Source of the DNA: Thermococcus gorgonarius
GTDB lineage: Archaea > Methanobacteriota_B > Thermococci > Thermococcales > Thermococcaceae
Assembly (NCBI RefSeq): GCF_002214385.1
Contig: NZ_CP014855.1
Span: forward strand, 124,001-188,000
Reading direction: 5' to 3'
DNA: 64,000 nt
Shown here: in pieces, positions 27,346 to 34,685 of the stretch
How positions within the stretch are numbered: the first letter of the stretch is position 1
Layout: the number at the start of each line of letters is the position of its first letter
Program-made: the position numbers and the translations under genes
Notes under the pieces: model-generated
Seen by the model: only the letters and a program-made list of their open reading frames with translations
Databases searched by the model: none
What the model was told of the DNA's origin: nothing

Positions 27346-27365
27346 AAAAGGAAATCAAGGAAATC

Positions 27366-28121
27366 TCAGACTTTTCTATGATAGAGTATCTTAACGATCT
27401 CCTCAGGGAGACCCTCGTTCTTTATCTTTTCCTCGATTAACTTCTTGTTGTACTCGACCTCTATGAACTTCGTATGCAGAGTATCCACGTCCACCAGTGC
27501 AAACGTTGCCTTGTGTTCTCTTCCCGGTGGGTAGCCTACGCTTCCGGGGCAGATAACCCTTCCGTACCTGGTCATTGCGTTCACGGGATACCTCGGGGAC
27601 GAGACGAAGAGTATCTCGTAGTCCTTTACTGGCCTCATTATAGCCTCATAGTAGCTTGTAGGTTGATCTGGTAGTACTTCTCCTTCAAAGGGATTAAGCG
27701 GGCTTCCATAAACGCCGAAGATGTCGTTTTTCCCTATTTTGTCCACTAAGTAAATTGGCAGATCCCTTATGAACTCTCTTCCCTCATGCCCGAGCTTTTC
27801 CCATGTGTACTTTAGGGCCTTTTTGATGTAGTGGGGGAGATCCAGTCTGTCTATGTAACCCGGGCCCTCCGCGTGTGGATCGCTTTCCGCGATGATCTGG
27901 TCGAATTTACCGCGGATCACCTTTACCTTGTTCTCCTTCATTAAGTCCTCTAGCGCGTCAATGGTCTCCTTTGGGTATGGGAAGAGTCCTATAATGTTGC
28001 CTAGGATGTAGTACTTCTCAATTTCATAACCTTCTTCTTTTAACTCTTCAATCCTTTCAAGGGCCTTTGCGAACGCCGGGAAGTTCCCGTTTATGTTTGC
28101 TAGAACAGCCACGTACGCCAT
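27366..28121 (-). CDS. Metallophosphoesterase-fold protein with degenerate metal site
   Basis: 251 aa. It has the layout of YfcE-type calcineurin-like phosphoesterases, but the metal-binding motifs are altered: the first motif reads VLANINGN instead of DxHGN, the second ILGNIIG instead of GDxVG, and the third IRGKFDQ instead of GNHD. The C-terminal GHTH is SSPRYP. A catalytic dimetal centre is therefore unlikely. I recall a close Pyrococcus homologue with a solved structure and the same changes. The start MAYVAVLANINGN has GGAGGTGAGG upstream. Confidence 0.85.
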   Translation of the reverse strand: MAYVAVLANINGNFPAFAKALERIEELKEEGYEIEKYYILGNIIGLFPYPKETIDALEDLMKENKVKVIRGKFDQIIAESDPHAEGPGYIDRLDLPHYIKKALKYTWEKLGHEGREFIRDLPIYLVDKIGKNDIFGVYGSPLNPFEGEVLPDQPTSYYEAIMRPVKDYEILFVSSPRYPVNAMTRYGRVICPGSVGYPPGREHKATFALVDVDTLHTKFIEVEYNKKLIEEKIKNEGLPEEIVKILYHRKV

Positions 28122-28165
28122 TTTTCCTCACCTCCTTTTTTGTTACCTATATTTACTAAAAACTG

Positions 28166-28178
28166 AGGGCTTTTAAGG
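28166..28178 (-). promoter_or_regulatory. TATA promoter for phosphoesterase-like gene
   Basis: CCTTAAAAGC on the minus strand gives a start near 28149, about 28 bases before the ATG at 28121. Confidence 0.4.
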
Positions 28179-28313
28179 TTTTCCGTTCACGCGTGTTCTG
28201 GTATTCCTCTCGTGAATAGAAGCCTTGCAGAAAAACGGCAAGTGCCCCCGATTCTGAAAATTTGTCGTGAGAAAACCTCCATGGAATAAGCGACGTCAGA
28301 AATTATAATATTG

Positions 28314-28390
28314 TGGTGCGGTGGCCGGGATTTGAACCCGGGCCAGCGGCGTGGCAGGCCGCTGTCCTAGCCAGGCTAGACTACCACCGC
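28314..28390 (-). tRNA. tRNA-Gly(GCC)
   Basis: On the minus strand: acceptor GCGGTGG pairs with CCACCGC, discriminator A, CCA encoded. The anticodon stem GCGGC/GCCGC encloses CTGCCAC with anticodon GCC. The T arm has TTCAAAT. A strong TATA (minus strand TTTATAAAGC) lies about 30 bases upstream. Confidence 0.95.
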
Positions 28391-28419
28391 ATCCGACCCG
28401 TTACATACTCACCTCCGGT

Positions 28420-28433
28420 CGCTTTATAAATCT
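28420..28433 (-). promoter_or_regulatory. TATA promoter for tRNA-Gly(GCC)
   Basis: Minus strand AGATTTATAAAGC, 30-43 bases before the tRNA 5' end at 28390. Confidence 0.65.
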
Positions 28434-28449
28434 TTCGGTGACTTCCGCG

Positions 28450-29691
28450 CTAACCACGCCGGAGGACTATCAGGGGCTCAAAGCCCAACTCCAATTTCCC
28501 GTTCCTGCTCCTCACGGCTTCCCCCGTGAGAAGGTTCTTTCCGCTGATCTCCAGTTCGATCTCCCCGATCTTCCCCTCTACGTTGAAGATCCCAGTCGCG
28601 TTATCACACTCTACAACAAGCACGCCGTCTTTGAGTGCCCTCACCCTTTGGTTCTCACATTTCAAGGCCTTCTTGATGGAAATAAGCCTCTTGAAGAACC
28701 TCAAGAACTCCTCATCGCCAGTCTCCCAGAGGATGGGGTCCTTCTCAAAGAGATTCGGGGCCTCTTTTATCGCGTATTCCTGACCGGCATAAACGAGTGT
28801 CGCTCCCTTGAGCATGAAAGCAAGCGCGGTCCAGTTCCTGAGCCTGAATTCATCTCTGAATATAGAGGCCGCCCGTGGGGTATCATGGTTTTCCAGGAAA
28901 CGGAGCTTCGCGTACTCCGCTGGATACAACGCTTCCTGAACGTTCAGATAGTCAGCGTAGCTCTCGAGGCTTTTCTCTCCTCTCAGGTAGGCTTCAAGGA
29001 TTTCTCTCCCGTCGTAGTCGTAGGTGAGGTGGAAAACCGCATGCATTTCCGGATCCGAGTGGACCGCAAACCCCCTGGCCCTCAGCCAGCGCACGAAGGA
29101 GGGATGTACCGTCTCGGCAAGCCAGAGAATGTTGGGGTTCACCTTGGAAACCTCTGCCTTCGCCCTCTTCCAGAACTCAAGGGGAACCAGAGGGGCCACA
29201 TCACACCTGAAGCCATCCACGTATCTGGCCCAGAACTTGAGGGTCTCTATCTGGTAGTCCCAGAGTTCGGGCTTGGAGTAGTCGAGGTTATAGACATCGC
29301 TCCAGTCCGGGACCTTCCGGGAGGGGGATCCGTTCTCAGTATAAAACCACTCGGGATGATCCTGGAACAGGATGGAATCCCGGGAGGCGTGGTTGTACAC
29401 GATGTCTATCATGACTTTCAGACCCAGAGAGTGAGCCTTGCCAACTAAAGCCTTGAAGTCCTCAAAGGTTCCGAGCTCGGGATTTATAGACCGGTAGTCC
29501 TTTATCGCGTAGGGGGAGCCAAGAGTTCCCTTCCTTCCCTCCTCCCCTATTGGGTATATGGGCATGAGCCAGACGTAATCCACGCCGAGGGACTTTATCC
29601 TGGGAAGATCCTCCGTCAGGGCTTTGAGAGTTCCTTCCTCAGTATGATTTCTGGGGAAGACCTCGTAGATGACCAGCTTCTTCGGGTCCAT
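28450..29691 (-). CDS. GH13 alpha-amylase-family glycoside hydrolase, intracellular
   Basis: 413 aa from the ATG at 29691 (MDPKKLVIYEVFPRNHTEEG) preceded by GGTGATACC. No signal peptide, so it acts in the cytoplasm. The four GH13 regions are present: DIVYNHAS, GFRCDVAPL (nucleophile Asp), LAETVH (acid/base Glu) and LENHDTPR (third Asp). It would cleave or transfer alpha-1,4 (or 1,6) glucosidic bonds of maltodextrins. The barrel is compact and the C-terminal beta domain short. No sugar transporter or other amylolytic gene is adjacent, so the substrate is open. Confidence 0.9.
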   Translation of the reverse strand: MDPKKLVIYEVFPRNHTEEGTLKALTEDLPRIKSLGVDYVWLMPIYPIGEEGRKGTLGSPYAIKDYRSINPELGTFEDFKALVGKAHSLGLKVMIDIVYNHASRDSILFQDHPEWFYTENGSPSRKVPDWSDVYNLDYSKPELWDYQIETLKFWARYVDGFRCDVAPLVPLEFWKRAKAEVSKVNPNILWLAETVHPSFVRWLRARGFAVHSDPEMHAVFHLTYDYDGREILEAYLRGEKSLESYADYLNVQEALYPAEYAKLRFLENHDTPRAASIFRDEFRLRNWTALAFMLKGATLVYAGQEYAIKEAPNLFEKDPILWETGDEEFLRFFKRLISIKKALKCENQRVRALKDGVLVVECDNATGIFNVEGKIGEIELEISGKNLLTGEAVRSRNGKLELGFEPLIVLRRG

Positions 29692-29777
29692 GGTATCACC
29701 GGTGGTGTTACACATTTTCCTAAGATAAAGCTGACGTTCCTTTGACATTGCCAACGTTCGGCGACGGCAGAAAAGTT

Positions 29778-29790
29778 AAATTTATAAAGC
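29778..29790 (+). promoter_or_regulatory. TATA promoter for tRNA-Arg(GCG)
   Basis: AAATTTATAAAGC lies 26-38 bases before the tRNA 5' end at 29816. Confidence 0.65.
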
Positions 29791-29815
29791 GTCCTCAGGA
29801 ATGGTTAGCGGGCGT

Positions 29816-29893
29816 GCCCCGGTGGCCTAGTCTGGATAGGGCGCGAGGCTGCGGACCTCGAGGTCCGGGGTTCAAATCCCCGCCGGGGCGCCA
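29816..29893 (+). tRNA. tRNA-Arg(GCG)
   Basis: Acceptor GCCCCGG pairs with CCGGGGC, discriminator G, CCA encoded. The anticodon stem CGAGG/CCTCG encloses CTGCGGA with anticodon GCG. The T arm is CGGGG-TTCAAAT-CCCCG. Confidence 0.95.
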
Positions 29894-29902
29894 GAACAGT
29901 TT

Positions 29903-30388
29903 CTACGGTAAACCTAAAACCCTTCTTATGGGGACTACCTCCTTCTCGCTCAGGGCGTCGCTTGCCACCACATAGAGACTTGACCCATGAAGAGCCGTTA
30001 CGTCTTTTACTTGTCCCAGGAACTTTAGGGTTGGTTCCAATCCGTTTTCTATTATAAGATACTCGATTCCATCAACTATTACTTGGGACCCGTTTGCTTT
30101 TACTTCTCTCTCAATTATTGCCCCAAGTTTATACAGATGTCTTGGGTTAATTGCGTAGGGGCTCTGCGTTTCAACCGTCGTAAGCCATAATGGTTTTACT
30201 TTTCCTGCTGGGACTCTCAAGTAAGAGAAGAGAGCCTTTGGTGGAATCCTGCCGACAAAAAGAACTGGAAACAGTTTAGATACGGAGAGAATCACATCCC
30301 CAAGCTCCATTGGTGAAATTATTCTGGTACCTTTTTCATCAACGTTCTTTTTTGCTCTCCACGATTTTGCTAGCTTTGGGAACATCAT
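29903..30388 (-). CDS. DUF835-domain protein
   Basis: 161 aa with no membrane segment. The C-terminal SLYVVASDALSEKEVVPIRR region and IIVDGIEYLIIENG core are characteristic of DUF835, common in Thermococcales as a stand-alone or sensor-linked domain. The function is not known. The gene stands alone; a TATA element on the minus strand at 30416-30430 serves it. It is convergent with tRNA-Arg. Confidence 0.75.
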   Translation of the reverse strand: MMFPKLAKSWRAKKNVDEKGTRIISPMELGDVILSVSKLFPVLFVGRIPPKALFSYLRVPAGKVKPLWLTTVETQSPYAINPRHLYKLGAIIEREVKANGSQVIVDGIEYLIIENGLEPTLKFLGQVKDVTALHGSSLYVVASDALSEKEVVPIRRVLGLP

Positions 30389-30415
30389 ACTTGGTTCCAG
30401 AGAAAGTTGTAGTTA

Positions 30416-30430
30416 CTGTATAAAAAAGTT
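30416..30430 (-). promoter_or_regulatory. TATA promoter for DUF835 gene
   Basis: Minus strand CTTTTTTATACAG predicts a start near 30399, about ten bases before the ATG at 30388. Confidence 0.45.
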
Positions 30431-30570
30431 ATCGATTTCTAGTGATTATTATAACACTAAGTTCCGCTAAATCCGTACATTTTGCCCAGACGTTTGAATA
30501 CATTTAGAATAAAGCTGGTTGGAGGACAATATGAAAAAAGCTTCAAGAAGAGTGAAACGGGCTGAAAAAT

Positions 30571-30969
30571 TCACTCCCTCTGGCAGAGTTCGAGGAGAAC
30601 ACCTGTTACCGCCTTCGGGTGCACAAAGGCTATCTTTGCCCCGCCAGCGCCTATCCTCGGCTTCTCGTCTATCAGGCGGTAACCCTTCTCCTTCAGCTCT
30701 TTGAGGTGCTCTTCGATGTTGTCAACGCCGAGGGCTATGTGGTGTATCCCCTCACCGCGCTTCGCTATGAACTTCGCTATCGGTGAGTCCTCTGCCGTTG
30801 GCTCCAGAAGCTCTATCCTGCTCTCTCCGATGTGGATTATTGCGGTTCTAACCTTCTGGTCCGGAACCTCTTCAATATCATCAACCTTGAGGCCGAGGCC
30901 TTCCCATACCTTTATGGCCTCTTCAAGGTTCTTAACGGCTATACCGACGTGGTCTATCTTCTTGAACAT
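30571..30969 (-). CDS. mce: Methylmalonyl-CoA epimerase
   Basis: 132 aa from the ATG at 30969 ([20 protein letters not shown]) after GGTGATGGT; a longer frame starts inside MeaB. It is a vicinal-oxygen-chelate enzyme that interconverts (R)- and (S)-methylmalonyl-CoA. Metal ligands are expected at DHVGIAV (His), IELLEP (Glu), HHIALGV (His) and GVLLEL (Glu), all present. It is directly downstream of MeaB and the cobalamin-binding mutase subunit. Confidence 0.95.
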   Translation of the reverse strand: MFKKIDHVGIAVKNLEEAIKVWEGLGLKVDDIEEVPDQKVRTAIIHIGESRIELLEPTAEDSPIAKFIAKRGEGIHHIALGVDNIEEHLKELKEKGYRLIDEKPRIGAGGAKIAFVHPKAVTGVLLELCQRE

Positions 30970-30973
30970 ACCA

Positions 30974-31951
30974 TCACCTCCAGAGATCCTCTTTAAGTTT
31001 CTCCATGACGATTTGAGAGGCCGAATATGGGTCGAGCTTCCTCTCCACGACCTCGTCAATGAGCTCCTTGGCCTCTCCTTCCGCGAGCCTCTCCTCGACC
31101 TTTCTCGCTATTGAGGAAGCTATTATCGTCTTCACTTCCTCCCTGGCGCGGAAGGCCCTGCGCTCCCTTAACCTTCCGCTCGACTCCATGTATTCCCTGT
31201 GCTTCTTTATGGCCTCCCAGAGGGGCCTGACCCCCCTAAGGGTAAATGCCGTCGTTTCGACTATCGGCGGCTCCCAGCCCAGTTCCTTCCACTTGTCCTT
31301 TTCGAACTCAAGGGCCATCTTGAGCTCAAGGTAGACCATCTCAACGCCTTCCCTGTCGGCCTTGTTGATGGTGAATATGTCGGCAACTTCCATGAGGCCG
31401 GCCTTTATGGCCTGAACCTCGTCGCCAAGTCCGGGAACGGTTACGAGAACAACCGTATCGGCCGTTTTAACAATGTCCACCTCTATCTGGCCGACTCCAA
31501 CGGTTTCAACGAATATCAGGTCGTAGCCAGCGGCGTCGAGAACCTTTATGGCGTCGTTAGTTGCCTTTGCCAGACCCCCGAGGGCGCCGCGCGTTGCCAT
31601 GCTCCTTATGAATACCCCCCGGTCGGTTGAGTGCCTCTGCATCCTCAGCCTGTCGCCCAGTAAAGCCCCTCCGGTGAAAGGTGAGGTGGGGTCAACGGCT
31701 ATGACGCCGACCTTATGCCCATCATCCCTCGCGAGCTTTATGAGCTTGTCGAGGAGGGTTGACTTTCCAGAGCCGGGGGGACCAGTTATTCCAACGACGT
31801 AGGCCTTTCCGGTGTAGGAGTATATCTTTTTCACTATCTCTCTGGCCTTCTCCTCGTCGTTCTCGACGAGCGTTATTAGCCTCGCTATTGCCTTCTTGTC
31901 GCCTTTGAGTGCGAGTTCGATTAAGCCGTTGAGCCCTTCGGTCATAGGCAT
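30974..31951 (-). CDS. meaB: MeaB/ArgK-type GTPase, methylmalonyl-CoA mutase chaperone
   Basis: 325 aa. G1 is [12 protein letters not shown] near residue 54, with [27 protein letters not shown] (Walker B/G3) and NKADREG (NKxD, G4). The protein protects and reloads the B12 cofactor of methylmalonyl-CoA mutase. A TATA element at 31973-31985 (minus strand) is 25 bases before the GTGATG, so a leaderless start at 31951 or GTG 31954 is likely. It ends four bases before the epimerase. Confidence 0.93.
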   Translation of the reverse strand: MPMTEGLNGLIELALKGDKKAIARLITLVENDEEKAREIVKKIYSYTGKAYVVGITGPPGSGKSTLLDKLIKLARDDGHKVGVIAVDPTSPFTGGALLGDRLRMQRHSTDRGVFIRSMATRGALGGLAKATNDAIKVLDAAGYDLIFVETVGVGQIEVDIVKTADTVVLVTVPGLGDEVQAIKAGLMEVADIFTINKADREGVEMVYLELKMALEFEKDKWKELGWEPPIVETTAFTLRGVRPLWEAIKKHREYMESSGRLRERRAFRAREEVKTIIASSIARKVEERLAEGEAKELIDEVVERKLDPYSASQIVMEKLKEDLWR

Positions 31952-31972
31952 CACTGGAGAAATTATCCAAGG

Positions 31973-31985
31973 AGAATATAAAGTT
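31973..31985 (-). promoter_or_regulatory. TATA promoter for meaB, overlaps upstream gene end
   Basis: Minus strand AACTTTATATTCT overlaps the stop of the mutase subunit and puts transcription start at about 31954, at the MeaB start codon. Confidence 0.5.
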
Positions 31986-32412
31986 AAGCCCTGAACCTTT
32001 TGAGGTTCTCGACGGCTTTATCAACGGCCTCTATTATGGTTTTCAGAGGTGTTCCGGGGCCGAAGACCTCGAAGACTCCCATCTTTTTGAGCTCCTCGGC
32101 GTCGTCGGGCGGGATTATTCCGCCGGCAAAGACGGCAACGTCCTCTCCTGGCTTCAGACCCCTCTCCTCCAAGAGCCTGAGTATCTTCGGGATGAGAACC
32201 ATGTGTGCCCCAGAAAGTATGCTTATTCCAAGAACTGCGGCGTCTTCCTGGATAACCGTCTCGACTATCTGCTCCGGCGTCTGCCTTATTCCGGTGTAGA
32301 TAACCTCATAGCCTGCCTCCTTGAGGGCCCTCGCAACGACCTTCGCTCCCCTGTCGTGGCCGTCGAGACCGGGCTTCGCTACGACAACGCGGACTTTTGA
32401 GCGTTCCACCAT
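31984..32412 (-). CDS. mcmA2: Methylmalonyl-CoA mutase, cobalamin-binding subunit
   Basis: 142 aa from the ATG at 32412 (MVERSKVRVVVAKPGLDGHD) after GGTGGTG. The B12-binding DGHDRG (DxHxxG) is near residue 18, with SILSGAH and AGGIIPPDD completing the Rossmann-like B12 domain. In Thermococcales the large catalytic subunit is a separate gene; it is not in this window. The module epimerase-MeaB-this subunit interconverts methylmalonyl-CoA and succinyl-CoA. Confidence 0.94.
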   Translation of the reverse strand: MVERSKVRVVVAKPGLDGHDRGAKVVARALKEAGYEVIYTGIRQTPEQIVETVIQEDAAVLGISILSGAHMVLIPKILRLLEERGLKPGEDVAVFAGGIIPPDDAEELKKMGVFEVFGPGTPLKTIIEAVDKAVENLKRFRA

Positions 32413-32441
32413 GAGCACCACCACCCTTAGTTGTCTCCGCT

Positions 32442-32453
32442 GTATTTAAAGGT
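32442..32453 (-). promoter_or_regulatory. TATA promoter for mutase-subunit gene
   Basis: Minus strand ACCTTTAAATAC, start near 32422, about ten bases before the ATG at 32412. Confidence 0.5.
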
Positions 32454-32507
32454 TTGTCAAAGTTCAAGTTTAACCTTTACATTGGATATTTTGTCCAACA
32501 ATAAGAC

Positions 32508-32516
32508 GCTTAAACT
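32508..32516 (+). promoter_or_regulatory. TATA promoter for PHP gene
   Basis: GCTTAAACT, centred about 32 bases before the ATG at 32545. Confidence 0.4.
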
Positions 32517-32544
32517 CATTATCTAACATCATCTGGTGTTTGCA

Positions 32545-33198
32545 ATGAGGTTCCCCCATGATACCCATACTCACACTGTTTACTCCGATGGAAGTGGTTC
32601 TGTAGTTGATAACATAGCGGCTGCTGAAGAAAAGGGCCTGAAACTAGTTGCCATAACGGATCACGTCCACTACCTTGAACCAAAAAACCTAAACAGCTAC
32701 ATCTCCGAGATAAAACGCTGGGCTGGGGAGAGCGAAGTTTTTGTTCTGGCTGGTGTGGAGGCAAACATAATGCCCGGAGGAAGTGATGTCCCGGATTGGA
32801 TGGCGAAGAAGCTTGATTTTGTTATAGCCAGCGTCCACGAGTGGGTCGAGAGGCCTGAAGAGTACTTAGAGCTGGTCAAATCAGCACTTCTCGATGATAA
32901 CGTTGATGTGATAGGTCACTTTGGAGCCAGTTTTCCATATATCGGCTTTCCCGGGGCGGAAGAGCTTGAGGAAATCCTGGAACTCGCCGAGGAGAGGGGG
33001 AAAGCTTTTGAGATAAGCTCTAGATACAACGTTCCCGACGTCGATTTTGTGAGGAAATGTATAAAGCGCGGAATAAAGTTGACCTTTGCGAGCGACGCCC
33101 ATTCCCCGAGAAGTGTCGGGAACGTTGGATGGAGCGAGAGCGTGTTTTTAAAGGCCGGCGGAAAGAAGGAGGATCTTCTGTTTGAGGAGTTTCTTTGA
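32545..33198 (+). CDS. PHP-domain phosphoesterase
   Basis: 217 aa from the ATG at 32545 (MRFPHDTHTHTVYSDGSGSV) after TCTGGTG; an in-frame GTG at 32536 lies in that site. The PHP metal-binding motifs are present: HDTHTH at residues 5-10, ITDHVHY near 40, GVEANIM, HFGASFP and SDAHS near the end. The fold hydrolyses phosphate esters (histidinol phosphatase, PolX-type or related); the substrate is not clear. Its stop codon lies inside the first, degenerate CRISPR repeat. Confidence 0.9.
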   Translation: MRFPHDTHTHTVYSDGSGSVVDNIAAAEEKGLKLVAITDHVHYLEPKNLNSYISEIKRWAGESEVFVLAGVEANIMPGGSDVPDWMAKKLDFVIASVHEWVERPEEYLELVKSALLDDNVDVIGHFGASFPYIGFPGAEELEEILELAEERGKAFEISSRYNVPDVDFVRKCIKRGIKLTFASDAHSPRSVGNVGWSESVFLKAGGKKEDLLFEEFL

Positions 33199-33558
33199 CT
33201 TCTCCTAAAGTCTTATTGCAACAAGCGATGATGGCCTTGATCGCGGCGGCGATCCTCATGTTTCAATTCTCCTAAAGTCTTATTGCAACCTTTCTCATCT
33301 ACAACCAAACGAACAACATCACCGTCGTTTCAATTCTCCTAAAGTCTTATTGCAACTTGCCGTCCACGAAGACTTTGGCATTGACTGTTAGGGTTTCAAT
33401 TCTCCTAAAGTCTTATTGCAACTACTTCAACAGCACGACGGGCTACCCGAGGCTCACTAGGTTTCAATTCTCCTAAAGTCTTATTGCAACCGTTACCGTC
33501 CACAAGCACCTTTGCGTTCACAGTCAAGGTTTCAATTCTCCTAAAGTCTTATTGCAAC
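33193..33558 (-). CRISPR. CRISPR array, 6 repeats and 5 spacers, no cas genes nearby
   Basis: Thirty-base repeat beginning GTTTCAATTC and ending TTATTGCAAC on the plus strand. Copies: 33193-33222 (degenerate, three changes near its left end), 33260-33289, 33327-33356, 33393-33422, 33461-33490, 33529-33558. Spacers are 36-38 bases. On the minus strand the repeat starts GTTGCAATAAGAC and ends ATTGAAAC, matching the Thermococcales crRNA tag. The degenerate copy is therefore the distal end, and the leader lies to the right. A minus-strand TATA at 33606-33622 fits. Spacers 33357-33392 and 33491-33528 encode the same peptide (LTVNAKV-F/L-VDG). Confidence 0.97.
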
Positions 33559-34016
33559 AGGGCGGCTTTTTCCTTCGTTCGTCCAACAAGAGAATAAGAA
33601 CCTCCAGATTTTATAAGCTTTTCCACGAAGGGGTCTTGAAAACACCTCAAAAAGCCCCTGTTATCTTTTATCGGGAACTGGAAATTTGACAAAGGAGACG
33701 TTTTCTAGCCTGTTTTCTCAAATGAACATCTTTGTTCACAAGATTTCCCTGGTGCTTAAAAGGGTTGAAAACGACTAAAATCCGTTTTAAATCAGTAGAT
33801 ACGAAAACAAACGGGTTTCCACTGGAAGAACGTATATTTCCGCCTCTCTCCAACCACCGTTTAAAACTTCGAAAAAATTTCGTTACAGTTTACATCGAAC
33901 CATGTAACTCACCGATATATAATAACTAGAGATTACTAAAGATTTCCAGAAAGCCTGGAGTCGTCCAAATCGCAGTAGAACCAACCAGAAGGGACAAAAT
34001 CTCGATAAAAGGAACT
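33559..34016 (-). other. CRISPR leader and gene-free tract
   Basis: About 458 bases, A/T-rich, with no credible gene on either strand; the small frames here lack ribosome-binding sites. Being next to the intact repeats and opposite the degenerate one, it is the leader. The promoter-proximal part has the TATA at 33606-33622. No cas genes are seen in the window, so the array must depend on Cas proteins encoded elsewhere. Confidence 0.7.
33606..33622 (-). promoter_or_regulatory. TATA promoter in CRISPR leader
   Basis: Minus strand AAAAGCTTATAAAATCT; the predicted transcript start near 33589 is about 30 bases before the first intact repeat (33558). Confidence 0.55.
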
Positions 34017-34577
34017 TCATCGTGATATGACTTCAAAGCCCAGCTCCCTGAGCTTCCAAATTATCTCCATTGGAAAGCCGACGACGTTGTAGTAGTCCCC
34101 TTTTATCCACTCGATGAAGAGGCCCCCAAGCCCCTGTATCCCATAAGCTCCTGCCTTGTCCATCGGCTCGCCCGTTCTTATGTATCCCCATATCAGCTCG
34201 TCGTCCAGCTCGCGGAACTTGACCTCGGTAACGACTTTTCCGCAGTGCTCCTTCCTCGAGTGGATTATGCAGTATCCCGTTGTAACCCTGTGGACTCTGC
34301 CGCTCAGGAGCTTTAGCATTTCGTAGGCCTCGTTTTCGTTTCTGGGTTTGCCCAGAATTTTTCCCCCTACGCTCACGACGGTGTCGGCTCCAATAACCGT
34401 TCCGTTAACTCTGGAGTGGACTTCCCTCGCCTTCCTCCGGGCGAGTTCGAGTGCAACCTCCCCCGGGTCGCTGAGGGAGCACTTCTCATCGGCGTTGCTC
34501 GGTATCACAGCGAAGTCTTTTATGAACCTCGCCAGTATCTCCCTCCTCCTCGGTGAAGCAGAGGCAAGCACTAGCAT
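34017..34577 (-). CDS. maf: Maf-type nucleoside triphosphate pyrophosphatase
   Basis: 186 aa. Maf proteins hydrolyse dTTP/UTP or modified nucleotides to monophosphates, preventing misincorporation. Motifs: LVLASASPRRREIL at the start, SNADEK near residue 27, GADTVV near residue 63, and GAYGIQGLGG near residue 143. The ATG at 34577 has GGTTAGGTTATG upstream (GGTT-type site). The catalytic aspartate in GADTVV is conserved. It stands alone. Confidence 0.93.
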   Translation of the reverse strand: MLVLASASPRRREILARFIKDFAVIPSNADEKCSLSDPGEVALELARRKAREVHSRVNGTVIGADTVVSVGGKILGKPRNENEAYEMLKLLSGRVHRVTTGYCIIHSRKEHCGKVVTEVKFRELDDELIWGYIRTGEPMDKAGAYGIQGLGGLFIEWIKGDYYNVVGFPMEIIWKLRELGFEVISR

Positions 34578-34625
34578 AACCTAACCAACCTCCGAAAAGT
34601 CATTAAAGGAAAAGGAATACTGTAA

Positions 34626-34685
34626 GAGGGCGATGACGACAATTTCGCTAGCTGAATGGTGATGACTACCCTCGCAGCCGAGCCT
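34626..34685 (+). ncRNA. Candidate C/D box guide sRNA
   Basis: Box order and spacing fit an archaeal C/D sRNA: C box GCGATGA (34630-34636), 15-base guide, D' box CTGA (34652-34655), four-base spacer ATGG, C' box TGATGA (34660-34665), 12-base guide, D box CCGA (34678-34681, off the CTGA consensus). The guide before D' (CGACAATTTCGCTAG) is complementary to the nearly universal 23S rRNA stretch UAGCGAAAU of helix 71. That would place the methylation on C of UAGC (E. coli C1934). It overlaps the end of the convergent gene at 34684. Confidence 0.5.

Noticed and set aside
28122-28313. Possible H/ACA RNA or other structured RNA upstream of the phosphoesterase-like gene
   Set aside because: Only a weak TTCACG/CGTGAA stem and no ACA box in the right place were found.
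28351-29448. 365-codon frame on the plus strand antisense to the GH13 gene
   Set aside because: The minus-strand frame has all four GH13 motifs; the plus frame starts in tRNA-Gly and has no homology I recognise.
33668-33929. Small frames in the CRISPR leader
   Set aside because: They lack start signals, are AT-rich, and lie where a leader is expected.
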